NCBI GenBank assembly: GCA_965247385.1
Contig: CBDFHG010000003.1
Coordinates: forward strand, 286,497 to 350,496
Length of the DNA stretch: 64,000 bases
Source of the DNA: Thermohalobaculum sp965247385
Lineage (GTDB): Bacteria > Pseudomonadota > Alphaproteobacteria > Rhodobacterales > Rhodobacteraceae
Reading direction: 5' to 3'
In this document: in pieces, positions 52,483 through 60,299 of the stretch
Position numbering within the stretch: position 1 is the stretch's first letter
Layout of the letters: every line of letters starts with the position of its first letter
Notes under the pieces: generated by a model
The model's database searches: none
What the model was told of the DNA's origin: nothing
The model's input: the letters and a program-made list of their open reading frames with translations, nothing else
Made by a program: the position numbers and the translations under genes

Positions 52483-54072
52483 ATGCCAGCACCCGCCCAC
52501 CGACCCGTCATCCTGATGATCCTTGACGGCTGGGGCCTGTCCGACGGCACCACGGACAACGCGCCATACCTCGCCAGCACCCCCAATTTCGACCGCATCT
52601 GGCGCGATTGCCCCCGCGCCACCCTGTCGGCCAGCGGCAGCGATGTCGGTCTGCCCGACGGCCAGATGGGCAATTCCGAGGTTGGCCACACCAATATCGG
52701 CGCGGGTCGGGTGGTGTGGATGGACCTGCCCCGGATCGACGCCGCCATCGCCGACGGCAGCTTTGCCGCCAACCCGGCGCTGGGCCGTTTCGCCGACCGG
52801 CTGCTGGCGACCGGCAGTACCGCCCATGTCATGGGCCTGATGAGCCCCGGCGGCGTGCATTCCCACCAGCGCCACATGGCCGAGACGGCGCGCCTGCTGG
52901 CGGCGCGCGGCGTGCCGGTGGCATTGCACCTTTTTCTGGATGGCCGCGACGTGGCACCGAAATCCGCCCTTGGCCAGGTCGCTGAACTGGACCTTGATCT
53001 GGCCGGCGCGGGCGAGGTTGCGACCGTCACCGGGCGCTTCCATGCCATGGACCGCGACAAGCGGTGGGCGCGCGTCAAAGCCGCCTACGATGTCATTGTA
53101 TCGGCCAGCGGCAAGCGCGCCGCCACCGCCGCCGAGGCTGTCACCGCGGCCTACCAACGCGGCGAGACCGACGAGTTTGTCCTGCCGACCGCCATCGGCG
53201 GCTACGCGGGCGCCAGCGACGGCGACGGCCTGCTGTTCGTCAACTTCCGCGCCGACCGGGCGCGCGAGATCCTTGGTGCGCTGGTAGATCCCGATTTCGA
53301 CGACTTCGATACCGCCGTCCGCCCGAATTTCACCGCCCGGCTCGGCATGGTCGAATACTCCGACCGGCTGAACACCCTGATAGAGGTGATGTTCCCGTCG
53401 GTCGAGATCGTCAACACGCTGGGCAAATGGGTCTCGGCCCATGGCAAGCGCCAGTTTCGCCTGGCCGAGACCGAGAAATACCCCCATGTCACCTTCTTCC
53501 TGAACGGTGGCATCGAGGCCCCAGAGCCCGGTGAGGATCGCCACATGGCACCCTCGCCCAAGGTTCGCACCTATGACCTCGCGCCGGAGATGTCCGCCGC
53601 CGAGGTAACCGATCACCTGACTGCCGCGATCCGCGCGCGTTATGACCTGATCGTGGTCAACTATGCCAACCCCGACATGGTTGGCCATACCGGCTCGATC
53701 CCCGCCGCCATCGCCGCCTGCGAGGCGGTTGACCAGGGATTGGGCGCGGTGCTGGCGACGCTGGAGCAGGTCGGCGGCGCCCTGCTGGTTACCGCCGATC
53801 ACGGCAATTGCGAGGTGATGATCGACCCCGCGACCGGCGGCCCGCACACCGCCCACACCACCAACCTGGTGCCGCTGGTGCTGGTCGAGCATGGCCCGGC
53901 CAGCCGGGGCTGGTGTATCCGTGACGGCCGTCTGGCGGATATCGCACCGACGCTGCTGGCGCTGATGGGGCTGGGCCAGCCGCCCGAGATGACCGGCGTC
54001 TCGCTTCTGGCAGATTCGGGGTTGGCAGATTCCGGGCTGGCAGGTTCCCGGCAGTCGGGGCCTGGCGCATGA
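52483..54072 (+). CDS. gpmI: 2,3-bisphosphoglycerate-independent phosphoglycerate mutase
   Basis: 529-residue two-manganese glycolytic enzyme that interconverts 3- and 2-phosphoglycerate. The N-terminal metal Asp is in MILDGWGLSDG (D15). The phospho-Ser is in GQMGNSEVGHTNIGAG (S65). HDGRDV-type motif: HLFLDGRDVAPKSA. C-terminal metal residues are in NYANPDMVGHTG and VTADHGNCEVM. The C-terminus carries a short tandem repeat LADSGLADSGLAGS, slightly extending the usual length. The envC gene begins four bases before its stop. Confidence 0.95.
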   Translation: MPAPAHRPVILMILDGWGLSDGTTDNAPYLASTPNFDRIWRDCPRATLSASGSDVGLPDGQMGNSEVGHTNIGAGRVVWMDLPRIDAAIADGSFAANPALGRFADRLLATGSTAHVMGLMSPGGVHSHQRHMAETARLLAARGVPVALHLFLDGRDVAPKSALGQVAELDLDLAGAGEVATVTGRFHAMDRDKRWARVKAAYDVIVSASGKRAATAAEAVTAAYQRGETDEFVLPTAIGGYAGASDGDGLLFVNFRADRAREILGALVDPDFDDFDTAVRPNFTARLGMVEYSDRLNTLIEVMFPSVEIVNTLGKWVSAHGKRQFRLAETEKYPHVTFFLNGGIEAPEPGEDRHMAPSPKVRTYDLAPEMSAAEVTDHLTAAIRARYDLIVVNYANPDMVGHTGSIPAAIAACEAVDQGLGAVLATLEQVGGALLVTADHGNCEVMIDPATGGPHTAHTTNLVPLVLVEHGPASRGWCIRDGRLADIAPTLLALMGLGQPPEMTGVSLLADSGLADSGLAGSRQSGPGA

Positions 54073-55191
54073 GCCTCCAGCGCCTTGCACCTGCGACAGT
54101 GCTGGCGACAGTGCTGGCGGTGATGCCGGGTATTCCTTCGGTGTCTGCGCAGTCTCAGGCGCAATCTCAGGCGGGCGGCGCCGACCAGATCGCACGCGCC
54201 CAGGCACTGCTGACCGACGCCAGCGCCGCGCTCAGCGCCGCCAGCGGGGACGAGACCCGCCTTTCCGCCCTCGGCCGCGCGGCCACCGCCCATCAGGCGG
54301 CGCTGTCGGCGCTGCGGGCGGGGCTGCGCAAGATGGCCGCCACCGAGCGCGCCATGACCGGTGAAATCGACGCCGAGGCGCGGACGCTCGACCGTCTGCT
54401 CACAGCGCTTCAGTCCCTCTCCCGCGCCCCGGCATCGGCCCTGTTGGCGGTGCGTGGCGGCCCGATCGAGGCCACCCGCGCCGCCAAGTTGGCCTCGGAG
54501 CTTGACCGCCGTGGTCACCGCGCTGGACCAGCGGTTCCAGGCGCTGCAAGCCCTGCGCGGCCGTCAGCAGGAGGCACGGGCTCAGGCCCGCAATGCCCTC
54601 GCCGCCCTCCAGAACCTGCGCACCGAAACAGCAATGCCCCGGGGCGGCGCGATCGCTCCGGCCTGGTCGCCCGGCCCGAGCTTCGCCGCCAGGCCGAGGC
54701 CGCCGCAACCCGTGCCCGAGGTCTCGACGGGCTGGCCACGGCCTTGCGCGTCGCTGGCATGAAAGCCGGCACCGGTTTCTCCGCCGCCCCGCTGCCGGTG
54801 GCAGGCCAGATCAGCGCCGGATTCGGAGCGCCCGACCCCTGGGGCCGCCCCGGCCACGGCTGGAGCATCGAGGCCCCAGCCTTCGCCCAGGTCGGTCACC
54901 GCCCCCTGGGACGCCACCGTTCGCTATGCGGGGCCGCTGATCGACTATGGCCAGGTGGTGGTTCTGGAGCCCGGTCCGGGGTATCTTCTGGTTCTTGCCG
55001 GGCTCGCGCATGTCGCCCGAAGCGCCAGCGAGACGGTCCTGGCCAGGGAAAAGTTAGGTGATATGGGCGGCCCGCTGCCCTCAAGTGATGAGATTTTACT
55101 TGAAGAAGCGGCCGAGGGTGGGCAGATCAGACAGGAAACACTCTATCTGGAGTTCAGACGGTCGGGGCAGCCCCTCGACCCGGCTGATTGA
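54069..55191 (+). pseudogene. envC: EnvC/M23-like murein-hydrolase activator, multiply frameshifted
   Basis: The start at 54069 overlaps gpmI (ATGA) and gives a signal peptide (LAPATVLATVLAVMPGIPSVSA) and coiled-coil-rich sequence to about 54505 (LASEL). Homology then continues in another frame (TALDQRFQALQALRGRQQEARAQARN) to about 54640, returns to the first frame (LRRQAEAAATRARGLDGLATALRVAG...GQISAGFGAPDP), and after about 54890 moves again (APWDATVRYAGPLIDYGQVV...LYLEFRRSGQPLDP). At least three shifts are needed, so no full protein can be made. The gpmI-envC-ctpA order is typical of alphaproteobacteria. Confidence 0.82.
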
Positions 55192-55220
55192 TTCGACGCG
55201 ACAGGAAGCGAGGCAATTCG

Positions 55221-56540
55221 ATGATGCACAAGACGGTGATGGCACTTCTCGCCGGTGTGGCCCTGGGCACGATGGTGCCCCAGATTATCGCGACGACCGC
55301 GGCACAGGAAAATTCTGCACGCAATACCTATGAATATCTCGACCTGTTCGGCGATATCTTCGAGCGCGTCCGGGTTGCCTATGTCGAGGAGGTCGACGAG
55401 CAGAAGCTGATCGAAGCGGCGATCAACGGCATGCTCGCCTCGCTCGACCCGCACTCGGCCTACCTGCCGCCGAAGAACTTCCAGGACATGCGCGAGCAGA
55501 CCAAAGGCGAGTTCGGCGGTCTGGGCATCGAGGTCACGATGGAGAACGGCTTCGTCAAGGTGGTTGCCCCGATCGATGAAACTCCGGCTGCGATCGCCGG
55601 GCTGGAGGCAGGCGATTTCATCACCCATATCGACGGGGAATCGGTGCTCGGGCTGACCCTCTCCGACGCAGTCGACAAAATGCGCGGGCCAATCGGTTCG
55701 GAGATCATCGTCACCATCAGCCGCGAGGGTGCGGAGGAGCCGTTCGACGTCAAGATTGTCCGTGACATCATCAAGATTCGCGCCGTGCGCGCCCGTACCG
55801 AGGGCAATGTTGGCGTTCTGCGGATCACCACCTTCAACGAACAGACCTATGACAACCTCGAAGCCGGCATCGCCGAGATCAAGGAAGAGATCGGCGAGGA
55901 CAAGGTCGCCGGTTACATCGTCGATCTGCGCAACAACCCCGGCGGGCTATTGAACCAGGCCATTGCGGTTTCGGACGCCTTCCTGGAGACCGGCGAGATC
56001 GTCTCGACCCGTGGCCGCGATCTGGAGGAGGCCGACCGGGTCAACGCCCGGCCCGGCGATCTGACCGACGGCAAGCCGATCGTGGTGCTGATCAACGAGG
56101 GGTCGGCCTCGGCCTCCGAGATCGTCGCGGGCGCATTGCAGGACCAGCGCCGGGCGATCATTCTGGGCGCCAAGAGCTTCGGCAAGGGCTCGGTCCAGAC
56201 GGTGATGCGCCTTGGCGACAAGGGTGCGATGAAGCTGACCACGGCGCGCTATTACACGCCCTCGGGCCGCTCGATCCAGTCGCTCGGCATCGAGCCGGAC
56301 ATCCTGGTCGAGGAGCGCAAGATCAACGGGGCCGAGGAAGACACCGGCCGGCGTACCCGCTCGGAGGCCGACCTGCGCGGCAGCCTCACCAACGAGCTCT
56401 CCGATGACGAGCGCAAGCTGCTCGAGGAGGAGCGCGCCCGGCACGAGGCCACCGCGCTGCTGCGCCAGGAAGACTTCCAGTTCGCCTATGCGCTGGACCT
56501 GCTGGCCGGGCTGGCGATCTACGACAACAGCACCCGATGA
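55221..56540 (+). CDS. ctpA: Carboxyl-terminal processing protease CtpA (S41)
   Basis: 439 residues. An N-terminal signal/anchor (MMHKTVMALLAGVALGTMV) is followed by NTYEYLDLFGDIFERVRVAYVEEVD, a PDZ domain (about 95-165, GGLGIEVTMENG) and the S41 core with Ser in EGSASASEIVAGAL (295-301) and Lys322 in SFGKGSVQ. It is a periplasmic tail-specific protease that trims envelope and peptidoglycan-modifying proteins. ATG 55221 or 55224, with GGAAGCGAGG upstream. It follows envC by 29 bases. Confidence 0.93.
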   Translation: MMHKTVMALLAGVALGTMVPQIIATTAAQENSARNTYEYLDLFGDIFERVRVAYVEEVDEQKLIEAAINGMLASLDPHSAYLPPKNFQDMREQTKGEFGGLGIEVTMENGFVKVVAPIDETPAAIAGLEAGDFITHIDGESVLGLTLSDAVDKMRGPIGSEIIVTISREGAEEPFDVKIVRDIIKIRAVRARTEGNVGVLRITTFNEQTYDNLEAGIAEIKEEIGEDKVAGYIVDLRNNPGGLLNQAIAVSDAFLETGEIVSTRGRDLEEADRVNARPGDLTDGKPIVVLINEGSASASEIVAGALQDQRRAIILGAKSFGKGSVQTVMRLGDKGAMKLTTARYYTPSGRSIQSLGIEPDILVEERKINGAEEDTGRRTRSEADLRGSLTNELSDDERKLLEEERARHEATALLRQEDFQFAYALDLLAGLAIYDNSTR

Positions 56541-56606
56541 CGGTGCTCGATGTAGTTGAACGGGGAGCCATCTGCGGCGCCCCGCTTCTAGAGCACCTTG
56601 CGCCAA

Positions 56607-57113
56607 ATGACGAATCCCATGGCGGTTGAGCTCAGCGACCTTGACATCGACGCCCTGTCCTACCGACCCGGCGTCGGGCTGGTGATCCTCGACCCGGCGG
56701 GCCGCATTTTCGCCGGTCAGCGCATCGACGGCATGTACGACGCCTGGCAAATGCCCCAGGGCGGCATCGACGCGGGCGAGACCCCCCGCGAGGCGGGCTT
56801 GCGCGAAATGACCGAGGAGACCGGGATCACCCCAGACAAGGCCGAGATCCTCCGCGAGAGCCGCGAATGGCTGCCCTACGACCTGCCCCGCCACCTGGTG
56901 CCGAAGCTGTGGGGCGGGCGCTTTCGCGGCCAGAAACAGCGCTGGCTAGCGATCCGCTTTCGCGGCGCGGACACGGATGTGAACATCGAGACCGACGAGC
57001 CGGAATTCCGTGTCTGGAGCTGGATGGCGCATGACGAGTTGATCCGGCGCATCGTGCCCTTCAAGCGCGACATCTATATGCGGGTGTTCGAGGAGTTCGG
57101 TGATCTGTTCTGA
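56607..57113 (+). CDS. rppH: RNA 5'-pyrophosphohydrolase (Nudix)
   Basis: 168 residues. SYRPGVGLVILDPAGRIFAGQRID opens the fold. The Nudix box is GGIDAGETPREAGLREMTEETG, and YDLPRHLVPKLWGGRFRGQKQRW is specific to RppH-type dinucleoside polyphosphate/RNA pyrophosphohydrolases. It removes pyrophosphate from mRNA 5' ends before RNase E decay. ATG 56607 was chosen (a TTG three codons earlier is possible). It lies 66 bases after ctpA and ends the core run before the repeat/IS block. Confidence 0.92.
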   Translation: MTNPMAVELSDLDIDALSYRPGVGLVILDPAGRIFAGQRIDGMYDAWQMPQGGIDAGETPREAGLREMTEETGITPDKAEILRESREWLPYDLPRHLVPKLWGGRFRGQKQRWLAIRFRGADTDVNIETDEPEFRVWSWMAHDELIRRIVPFKRDIYMRVFEEFGDLF

Positions 57114-57177
57114 GTGCCCGCGATCCCGGGCCTGCACCCCACCTTGGTATTGTGCGCTGGGATTTATCCGTTGAGTT

Positions 57178-57330
57178 TCATGCGCCTGCCCGGTCACCTG
57201 CGCACCGCCACCCCCGCCCAACCACTAAGCGTAGTCCCATCCGGTAGGCTTGGTGGTTGGGCGGGGATGAGGGGCGGGAGGCGGATCGCCGAAAGCGTCA
57301 GCTTTCGAACAGGCGTAAAAAACGCGCAGC
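57178..57330. repeat. Palindromic repeat copy after rppH
   Basis: GCGCCTGCCCGGTCACC, then a large hairpin with arms CCCGCCCAACCACTAAGC (57213-57230) and GCTTGGTGGTTGGGCGGG (57248-57265, one mismatch), GGGCGGGAGGCGG, and CCGAAAGCGTCAGCTTTCGAAC followed by AGGCGTAAAAAACGCGC. It has the same module order as the copy at 3990-4120, but the hairpin arms differ in sequence while still pairing. Confidence 0.75.
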
Positions 57331-57347
57331 GGAATCGCTGCGTCCGG

Positions 57348-58597
57348 CCCACAAAAATACACCGACTACAGTGAATTGAGCCATCGAGGGAGCGCCCGAG
57401 ATGGCCGGTTTCCGTCTGTTTTTGCACACTGCACGACAGTATTTTCTGAGGGTGGCTCAGGTTGTTTTCTGGAGGGCTCTTCTTCGCCAAAAGGAGCGTC
57501 CCTTGGTCCTGCAAGCCCTCGCCACCCTCGGCCGAACTCTATACCCGCATATCCGATTGAGCCATAGCCGGATGGAGACGCTTTGCCTTCTGATCGTGGC
57601 GATGGTGAGCGCCCGGACGGTGACCCTCAGCCGCCTGGCGAGTGAGCGCCATACAACAAGCAAGATCGCCTCCACCTATCGTCGGCTTCAGCGGTTCTTT
57701 CAGCATGTTGATCTCGGGTCCGACTGGTCCGCCCGGCTTGTTGTCGCGTTGCTGGGGCTGGCCGCACCGTGGCATTTGTGTCTGGACCGGACCAATTGGA
57801 AGGTCGGCTGCAAGGAGGTGAACATCCTCATGCTGGCCATCGTCACGCGGCGTCATCGGGTGGCGCTGATGTGGACGGTTCTGGACCGGGCCGGCACCAG
57901 CGACACAGACCAGCGGATTGCTTTGATGCGGCGCTATCTGGCCCTGTTCGGCGCCGCCAGCATCAAGCTGCTTCTGGCGGATAGAGAGTTCATTGGCGTG
58001 TGCTGGCTGCGGTTTCTCAATGAAAACAATGCCCCCTTTGTCATTCGGGTGAAGGAAGGCCTCAACGTTGTCACCGAGGATGGGCGCAAGCTGACCCTGG
58101 GATCGCTGTTGCGCAAAGGCCGGGGCGCGCGGCAGTTCTCCGCCTGTTTCGCAGGGGCGATATCGGACGCCCCGCTCAAACTCAATTTCGCCGCCAAGCG
58201 CATCAAGGGCAAGGAACTGCTCATCGTCGCCTCGAACGCGCCAGCACGCCACGCGCTTGGCGCCTATCGGAAACGATGGGCCATCGAATGTCTCTTCGGA
58301 GATGCAAAAACACGCGGGCTCAATCTTGAGGACACGCAGTTCACATGCCCGCGAAAACCGGACCTGCTGCTCGGGATCGTCGCCCTCGCCATGGCCCGGG
58401 CGAGCAAGACCGCATCCCGCCTCATCGGAACCGGCAAGATGCCCCGAAAAAAGCACGGGTACTACGCAAAGTCGTGGTTCAGGGTCGGCCTCGATCAGAT
58501 ACGAAGGCTGCTACGCACCGACCCCACCGCCGCAATCGAACCATGGCGCAAAATCAGGCATAAATGTACGAGAGTCGTGTAGTGTGCTGTTTTTGGG
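57348..58597 (+). mobile_element. IS4-family element
   Basis: It contains the transposase gene below. Candidate imperfect ends are CCCACAAAAATACACCGACTACA... at 57348 and the complement-like ...TGTAGTGTGCTGTTTTTGGG ending at 58597. It lies at the right edge of a palindromic repeat. No clear target duplication was found by eye. Confidence 0.6.
57401..58582 (+). CDS. IS4-family transposase
   Basis: 393 residues, uninterrupted. DDE residues: LCLDRTNWKVG (first Asp), LLLADREFIGVCWLRFL (second Asp), and the IS4 YREK signature with exact spacing in YRKRWAIECLFGDAK (Y-2-R-3-E-6-K). The rest (LSHSRMETLCLLIVAMVSARTVTLSRLA at the N-terminus) fits the IS4 group. The start ATG 57401 lies 53 bases inside the element. 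Probably active. Confidence 0.9.
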   Translation: MAGFRLFLHTARQYFLRVAQVVFWRALLRQKERPLVLQALATLGRTLYPHIRLSHSRMETLCLLIVAMVSARTVTLSRLASERHTTSKIASTYRRLQRFFQHVDLGSDWSARLVVALLGLAAPWHLCLDRTNWKVGCKEVNILMLAIVTRRHRVALMWTVLDRAGTSDTDQRIALMRRYLALFGAASIKLLLADREFIGVCWLRFLNENNAPFVIRVKEGLNVVTEDGRKLTLGSLLRKGRGARQFSACFAGAISDAPLKLNFAAKRIKGKELLIVASNAPARHALGAYRKRWAIECLFGDAKTRGLNLEDTQFTCPRKPDLLLGIVALAMARASKTASRLIGTGKMPRKKHGYYAKSWFRVGLDQIRRLLRTDPTAAIEPWRKIRHKCTRVV

Positions 58598-58750
58598 TAC
58601 TCGGCGGCTTTGTTGCATGGAGCCTCCGAATTTATGGGATTGAACTGAACCACTCACGCGGTATTTGAGTTTGAAGTTTTGGGGCGGAGCGTCCTGTCTG
58701 AAAGAGTTGTGTGTTTACCGACAGCACAATTCACCAGACAGGAGACCCCG

Positions 58751-59551
58751 ATGACTGACAAAAGCCCTCTACGCCAGCGTATGATTGACGATATGACGAC
58801 GAAGCGGGGCCATAACCACGTCACCGTATTCATCGACGCGGATCACAGGAACGAGCCAGTGATCTTCGCCACGCCGGGCAAGGGCAAGAAGACAGTCAGG
58901 CAATTCAAGGCGTTCCTGAAGGAGCGCGGTGGCAAACCGGAGCGCATCAGGGAGGTGGTCTGCGACATGTCACCTGCGTTCCTCGGCGCCATCGGCAAGG
59001 CGTTTCCCGACGCCGCTGTCACCGTGGACTGGTTCCATGTAGTGCAGGTGTTCACCAGGGCGGTGGACGACGTGCGCAAGGCAGAATACAAGCGGGTGAA
59101 AATGCCCGCCGCCACTCGCCGGGCAGTATCAAAGGCTGCTGACGGCAAGTTGACGGACAAGCAGGCGATGGCATTGGCCGAACTGGAAGCAGGTGATTTC
59201 CTGACCGCCACGGCTTGGCGGATCAAGGAAAAGCTGCGTTGGGTGCGTCGTGCGAGAACCCCACATGCAGCCCGCTGGCGGCTGTCGCACTTCCTGCGTC
59301 ACGCCCATGAACAGATCGGAGACGATCCGCTGCTCGAAGCCGTCCGCAAGGCGCTGGAGACGGTCAAAAAACATCCCAAGCGCATTCTCGAACGTTGGAC
59401 GTCAATCCACAGCAACGCCCGCATCGAAGCAATGAACGGACTGTTTCAGGCCGCCAGGGCAAGAGCCAGAGGCTACCGCAACACCGAGACCTTCATCACC
59501 ATGATCTACTTGATCGCAGCCCCGCCCGGAGATATGGTCAAATCCACTTGA
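58751..59551 (+). CDS. Chimeric ORF: integrase N-terminus fused to ISL3-family transposase
   Basis: 266 residues. The first 16 (MTDKSPLRQRMIDDMT), with their GGAGACCCC ribosome-binding region, match the start of a tyrosine-recombinase integrase commonly found beside IS91-like elements. From residue 17 the sequence is an ISL3 DDE domain: HNHVTVFIDADHR (first Asp), VCDMSPAFLGAIGKAFPDAAVTVDWFHVV (second Asp), ERWTSIHSNARIEAMNGLFQAARARARGYRN (Glu). The ISL3 N-terminal zinc-finger/HTH half is absent, so transposition is unlikely. The junction at about 58799 looks like a recombination scar. Confidence 0.75.
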   Translation: MTDKSPLRQRMIDDMTTKRGHNHVTVFIDADHRNEPVIFATPGKGKKTVRQFKAFLKERGGKPERIREVVCDMSPAFLGAIGKAFPDAAVTVDWFHVVQVFTRAVDDVRKAEYKRVKMPAATRRAVSKAADGKLTDKQAMALAELEAGDFLTATAWRIKEKLRWVRRARTPHAARWRLSHFLRHAHEQIGDDPLLEAVRKALETVKKHPKRILERWTSIHSNARIEAMNGLFQAARARARGYRNTETFITMIYLIAAPPGDMVKST

Positions 59552-59703
59552 TACGTCGAAGAACCAATATTCATATCACTGTTCATGCGATACCCCTGAC
59601 GTCGGGATCGCGGCAACACGGCGGGTGAGGGCGTCGCCGCGCAAATGCAAAAGGGCCCGTCCACGGTGCGCCCCCTTGTCATGCCCGCACTTGGCTGGTC
59701 GCC
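59552..59703 (-). terminator. ATP synthase operon 3' end with terminator
   Basis: Within this spacer, read on the minus strand at about 59679-59649, CAAGGGGGCGC, a loop, then GGGCCCTTTTGCATTT forms an A/T-flanked G/C stem followed by TTTT, fitting a terminator of the atp operon 25 bases after atpC. The rest of the spacer shows nothing else. Confidence 0.65.
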
Positions 59704-60102
59704 TCAGCCCGGAACCTGGCCTAGCAGCGCTTTGTAGTCGTTCAGCTTCTGCATTGCGGCCTGTTTGCGGGCCGGGGCCGCGTCGGCCAGGGCCTGCTCG
59801 GACTGGGTGATCTTGTCGTCGATGAAGGCGCGGTTCACGGTTTCCCTCTCGACGGCCTCCTCGGCCAGCACCGAGACGGTGTTTTCCGAGATTTCGGCGA
59901 ACCCGCCGGTGACGAAATAGCCGTCCTCGGACGACCCGTTGCGCACCACCACATAGCCAGGGCGCATATTGGTCAGGAACGGTGCGTGGTTGGCCATTGC
60001 CGTCAGGTCGCCCATCATGCCGGGAATGGTCACCGCCTCGGCCTCGACCGAGGCGAGCTTGCGCTCCGGGCTGACCAGTTCGAATTTCAGCGTCTCCGCC
60101 AT
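59704..60102 (-). CDS. atpC: F1 ATP synthase epsilon subunit
   Basis: 132 residues. The N-terminal beta-sandwich reads LKFELVSPERKLASVEAEAVTIPGMMGDLTAMANHAPFLTNMRPGYV (in pieces), and the C-terminal helical part is short. It links the rotor to the catalytic head. ATG 60102 has GAGAGGGATGAG upstream. It follows the small YHS-like gene by one base, so translation is probably coupled. Confidence 0.92.
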   Translation of the reverse strand: MAETLKFELVSPERKLASVEAEAVTIPGMMGDLTAMANHAPFLTNMRPGYVVVRNGSSEDGYFVTGGFAEISENTVSVLAEEAVERETVNRAFIDDKITQSEQALADAAPARKQAAMQKLNDYKALLGQVPG

Positions 60103-60103
60103 C

Positions 60104-60298
60104 TCATCCCTCTCCAACGGCAATTGCCGTCTCGAACATACCAGCCGCCGTCTCGAACTTATCGCGGCAGCCCGGGTTGCAGAACCCCACCACGTTGCCG
60201 CGATACAGCGTCAGGCTGTCGGCCGCGACCGGCTTGCCGGACCAGGGGCAGACCGTGTTGATACAGTCCGCCAAGTCCAATTTCGCCGCCGCGCCCAT
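60104..60298 (-). CDS. Small YHS/TRASH-like cysteine protein within the atp operon
   Basis: 64 residues with four cysteines: DCINTVCPWSGKPVAADSL and YRGNVVGFCNPGCRDKFETA. The CPWSGKPV...GFCNPGCRDKF pattern resembles YHS/TRASH metal-binding modules. The gene sits between atpD (ATG one base after the atpD stop) and atpC (stop one base before its ATG), so it is co-translated with F1 subunits. Similar short proteins are annotated in other Rhodobacterales, sometimes misleadingly as glutathione S-transferases. Role unknown; a metal- or redox-linked accessory to the synthase is conceivable. Confidence 0.72.
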   Translation of the reverse strand: MGAAAKLDLADCINTVCPWSGKPVAADSLTLYRGNVVGFCNPGCRDKFETAAGMFETAIAVGEG

Positions 60299-60299
60299 G

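Noticed and set aside
52438..54207. 589-residue minus-strand frame
   Set aside because: Antisense of gpmI, whose metal and phospho-Ser motifs are intact on the plus strand.
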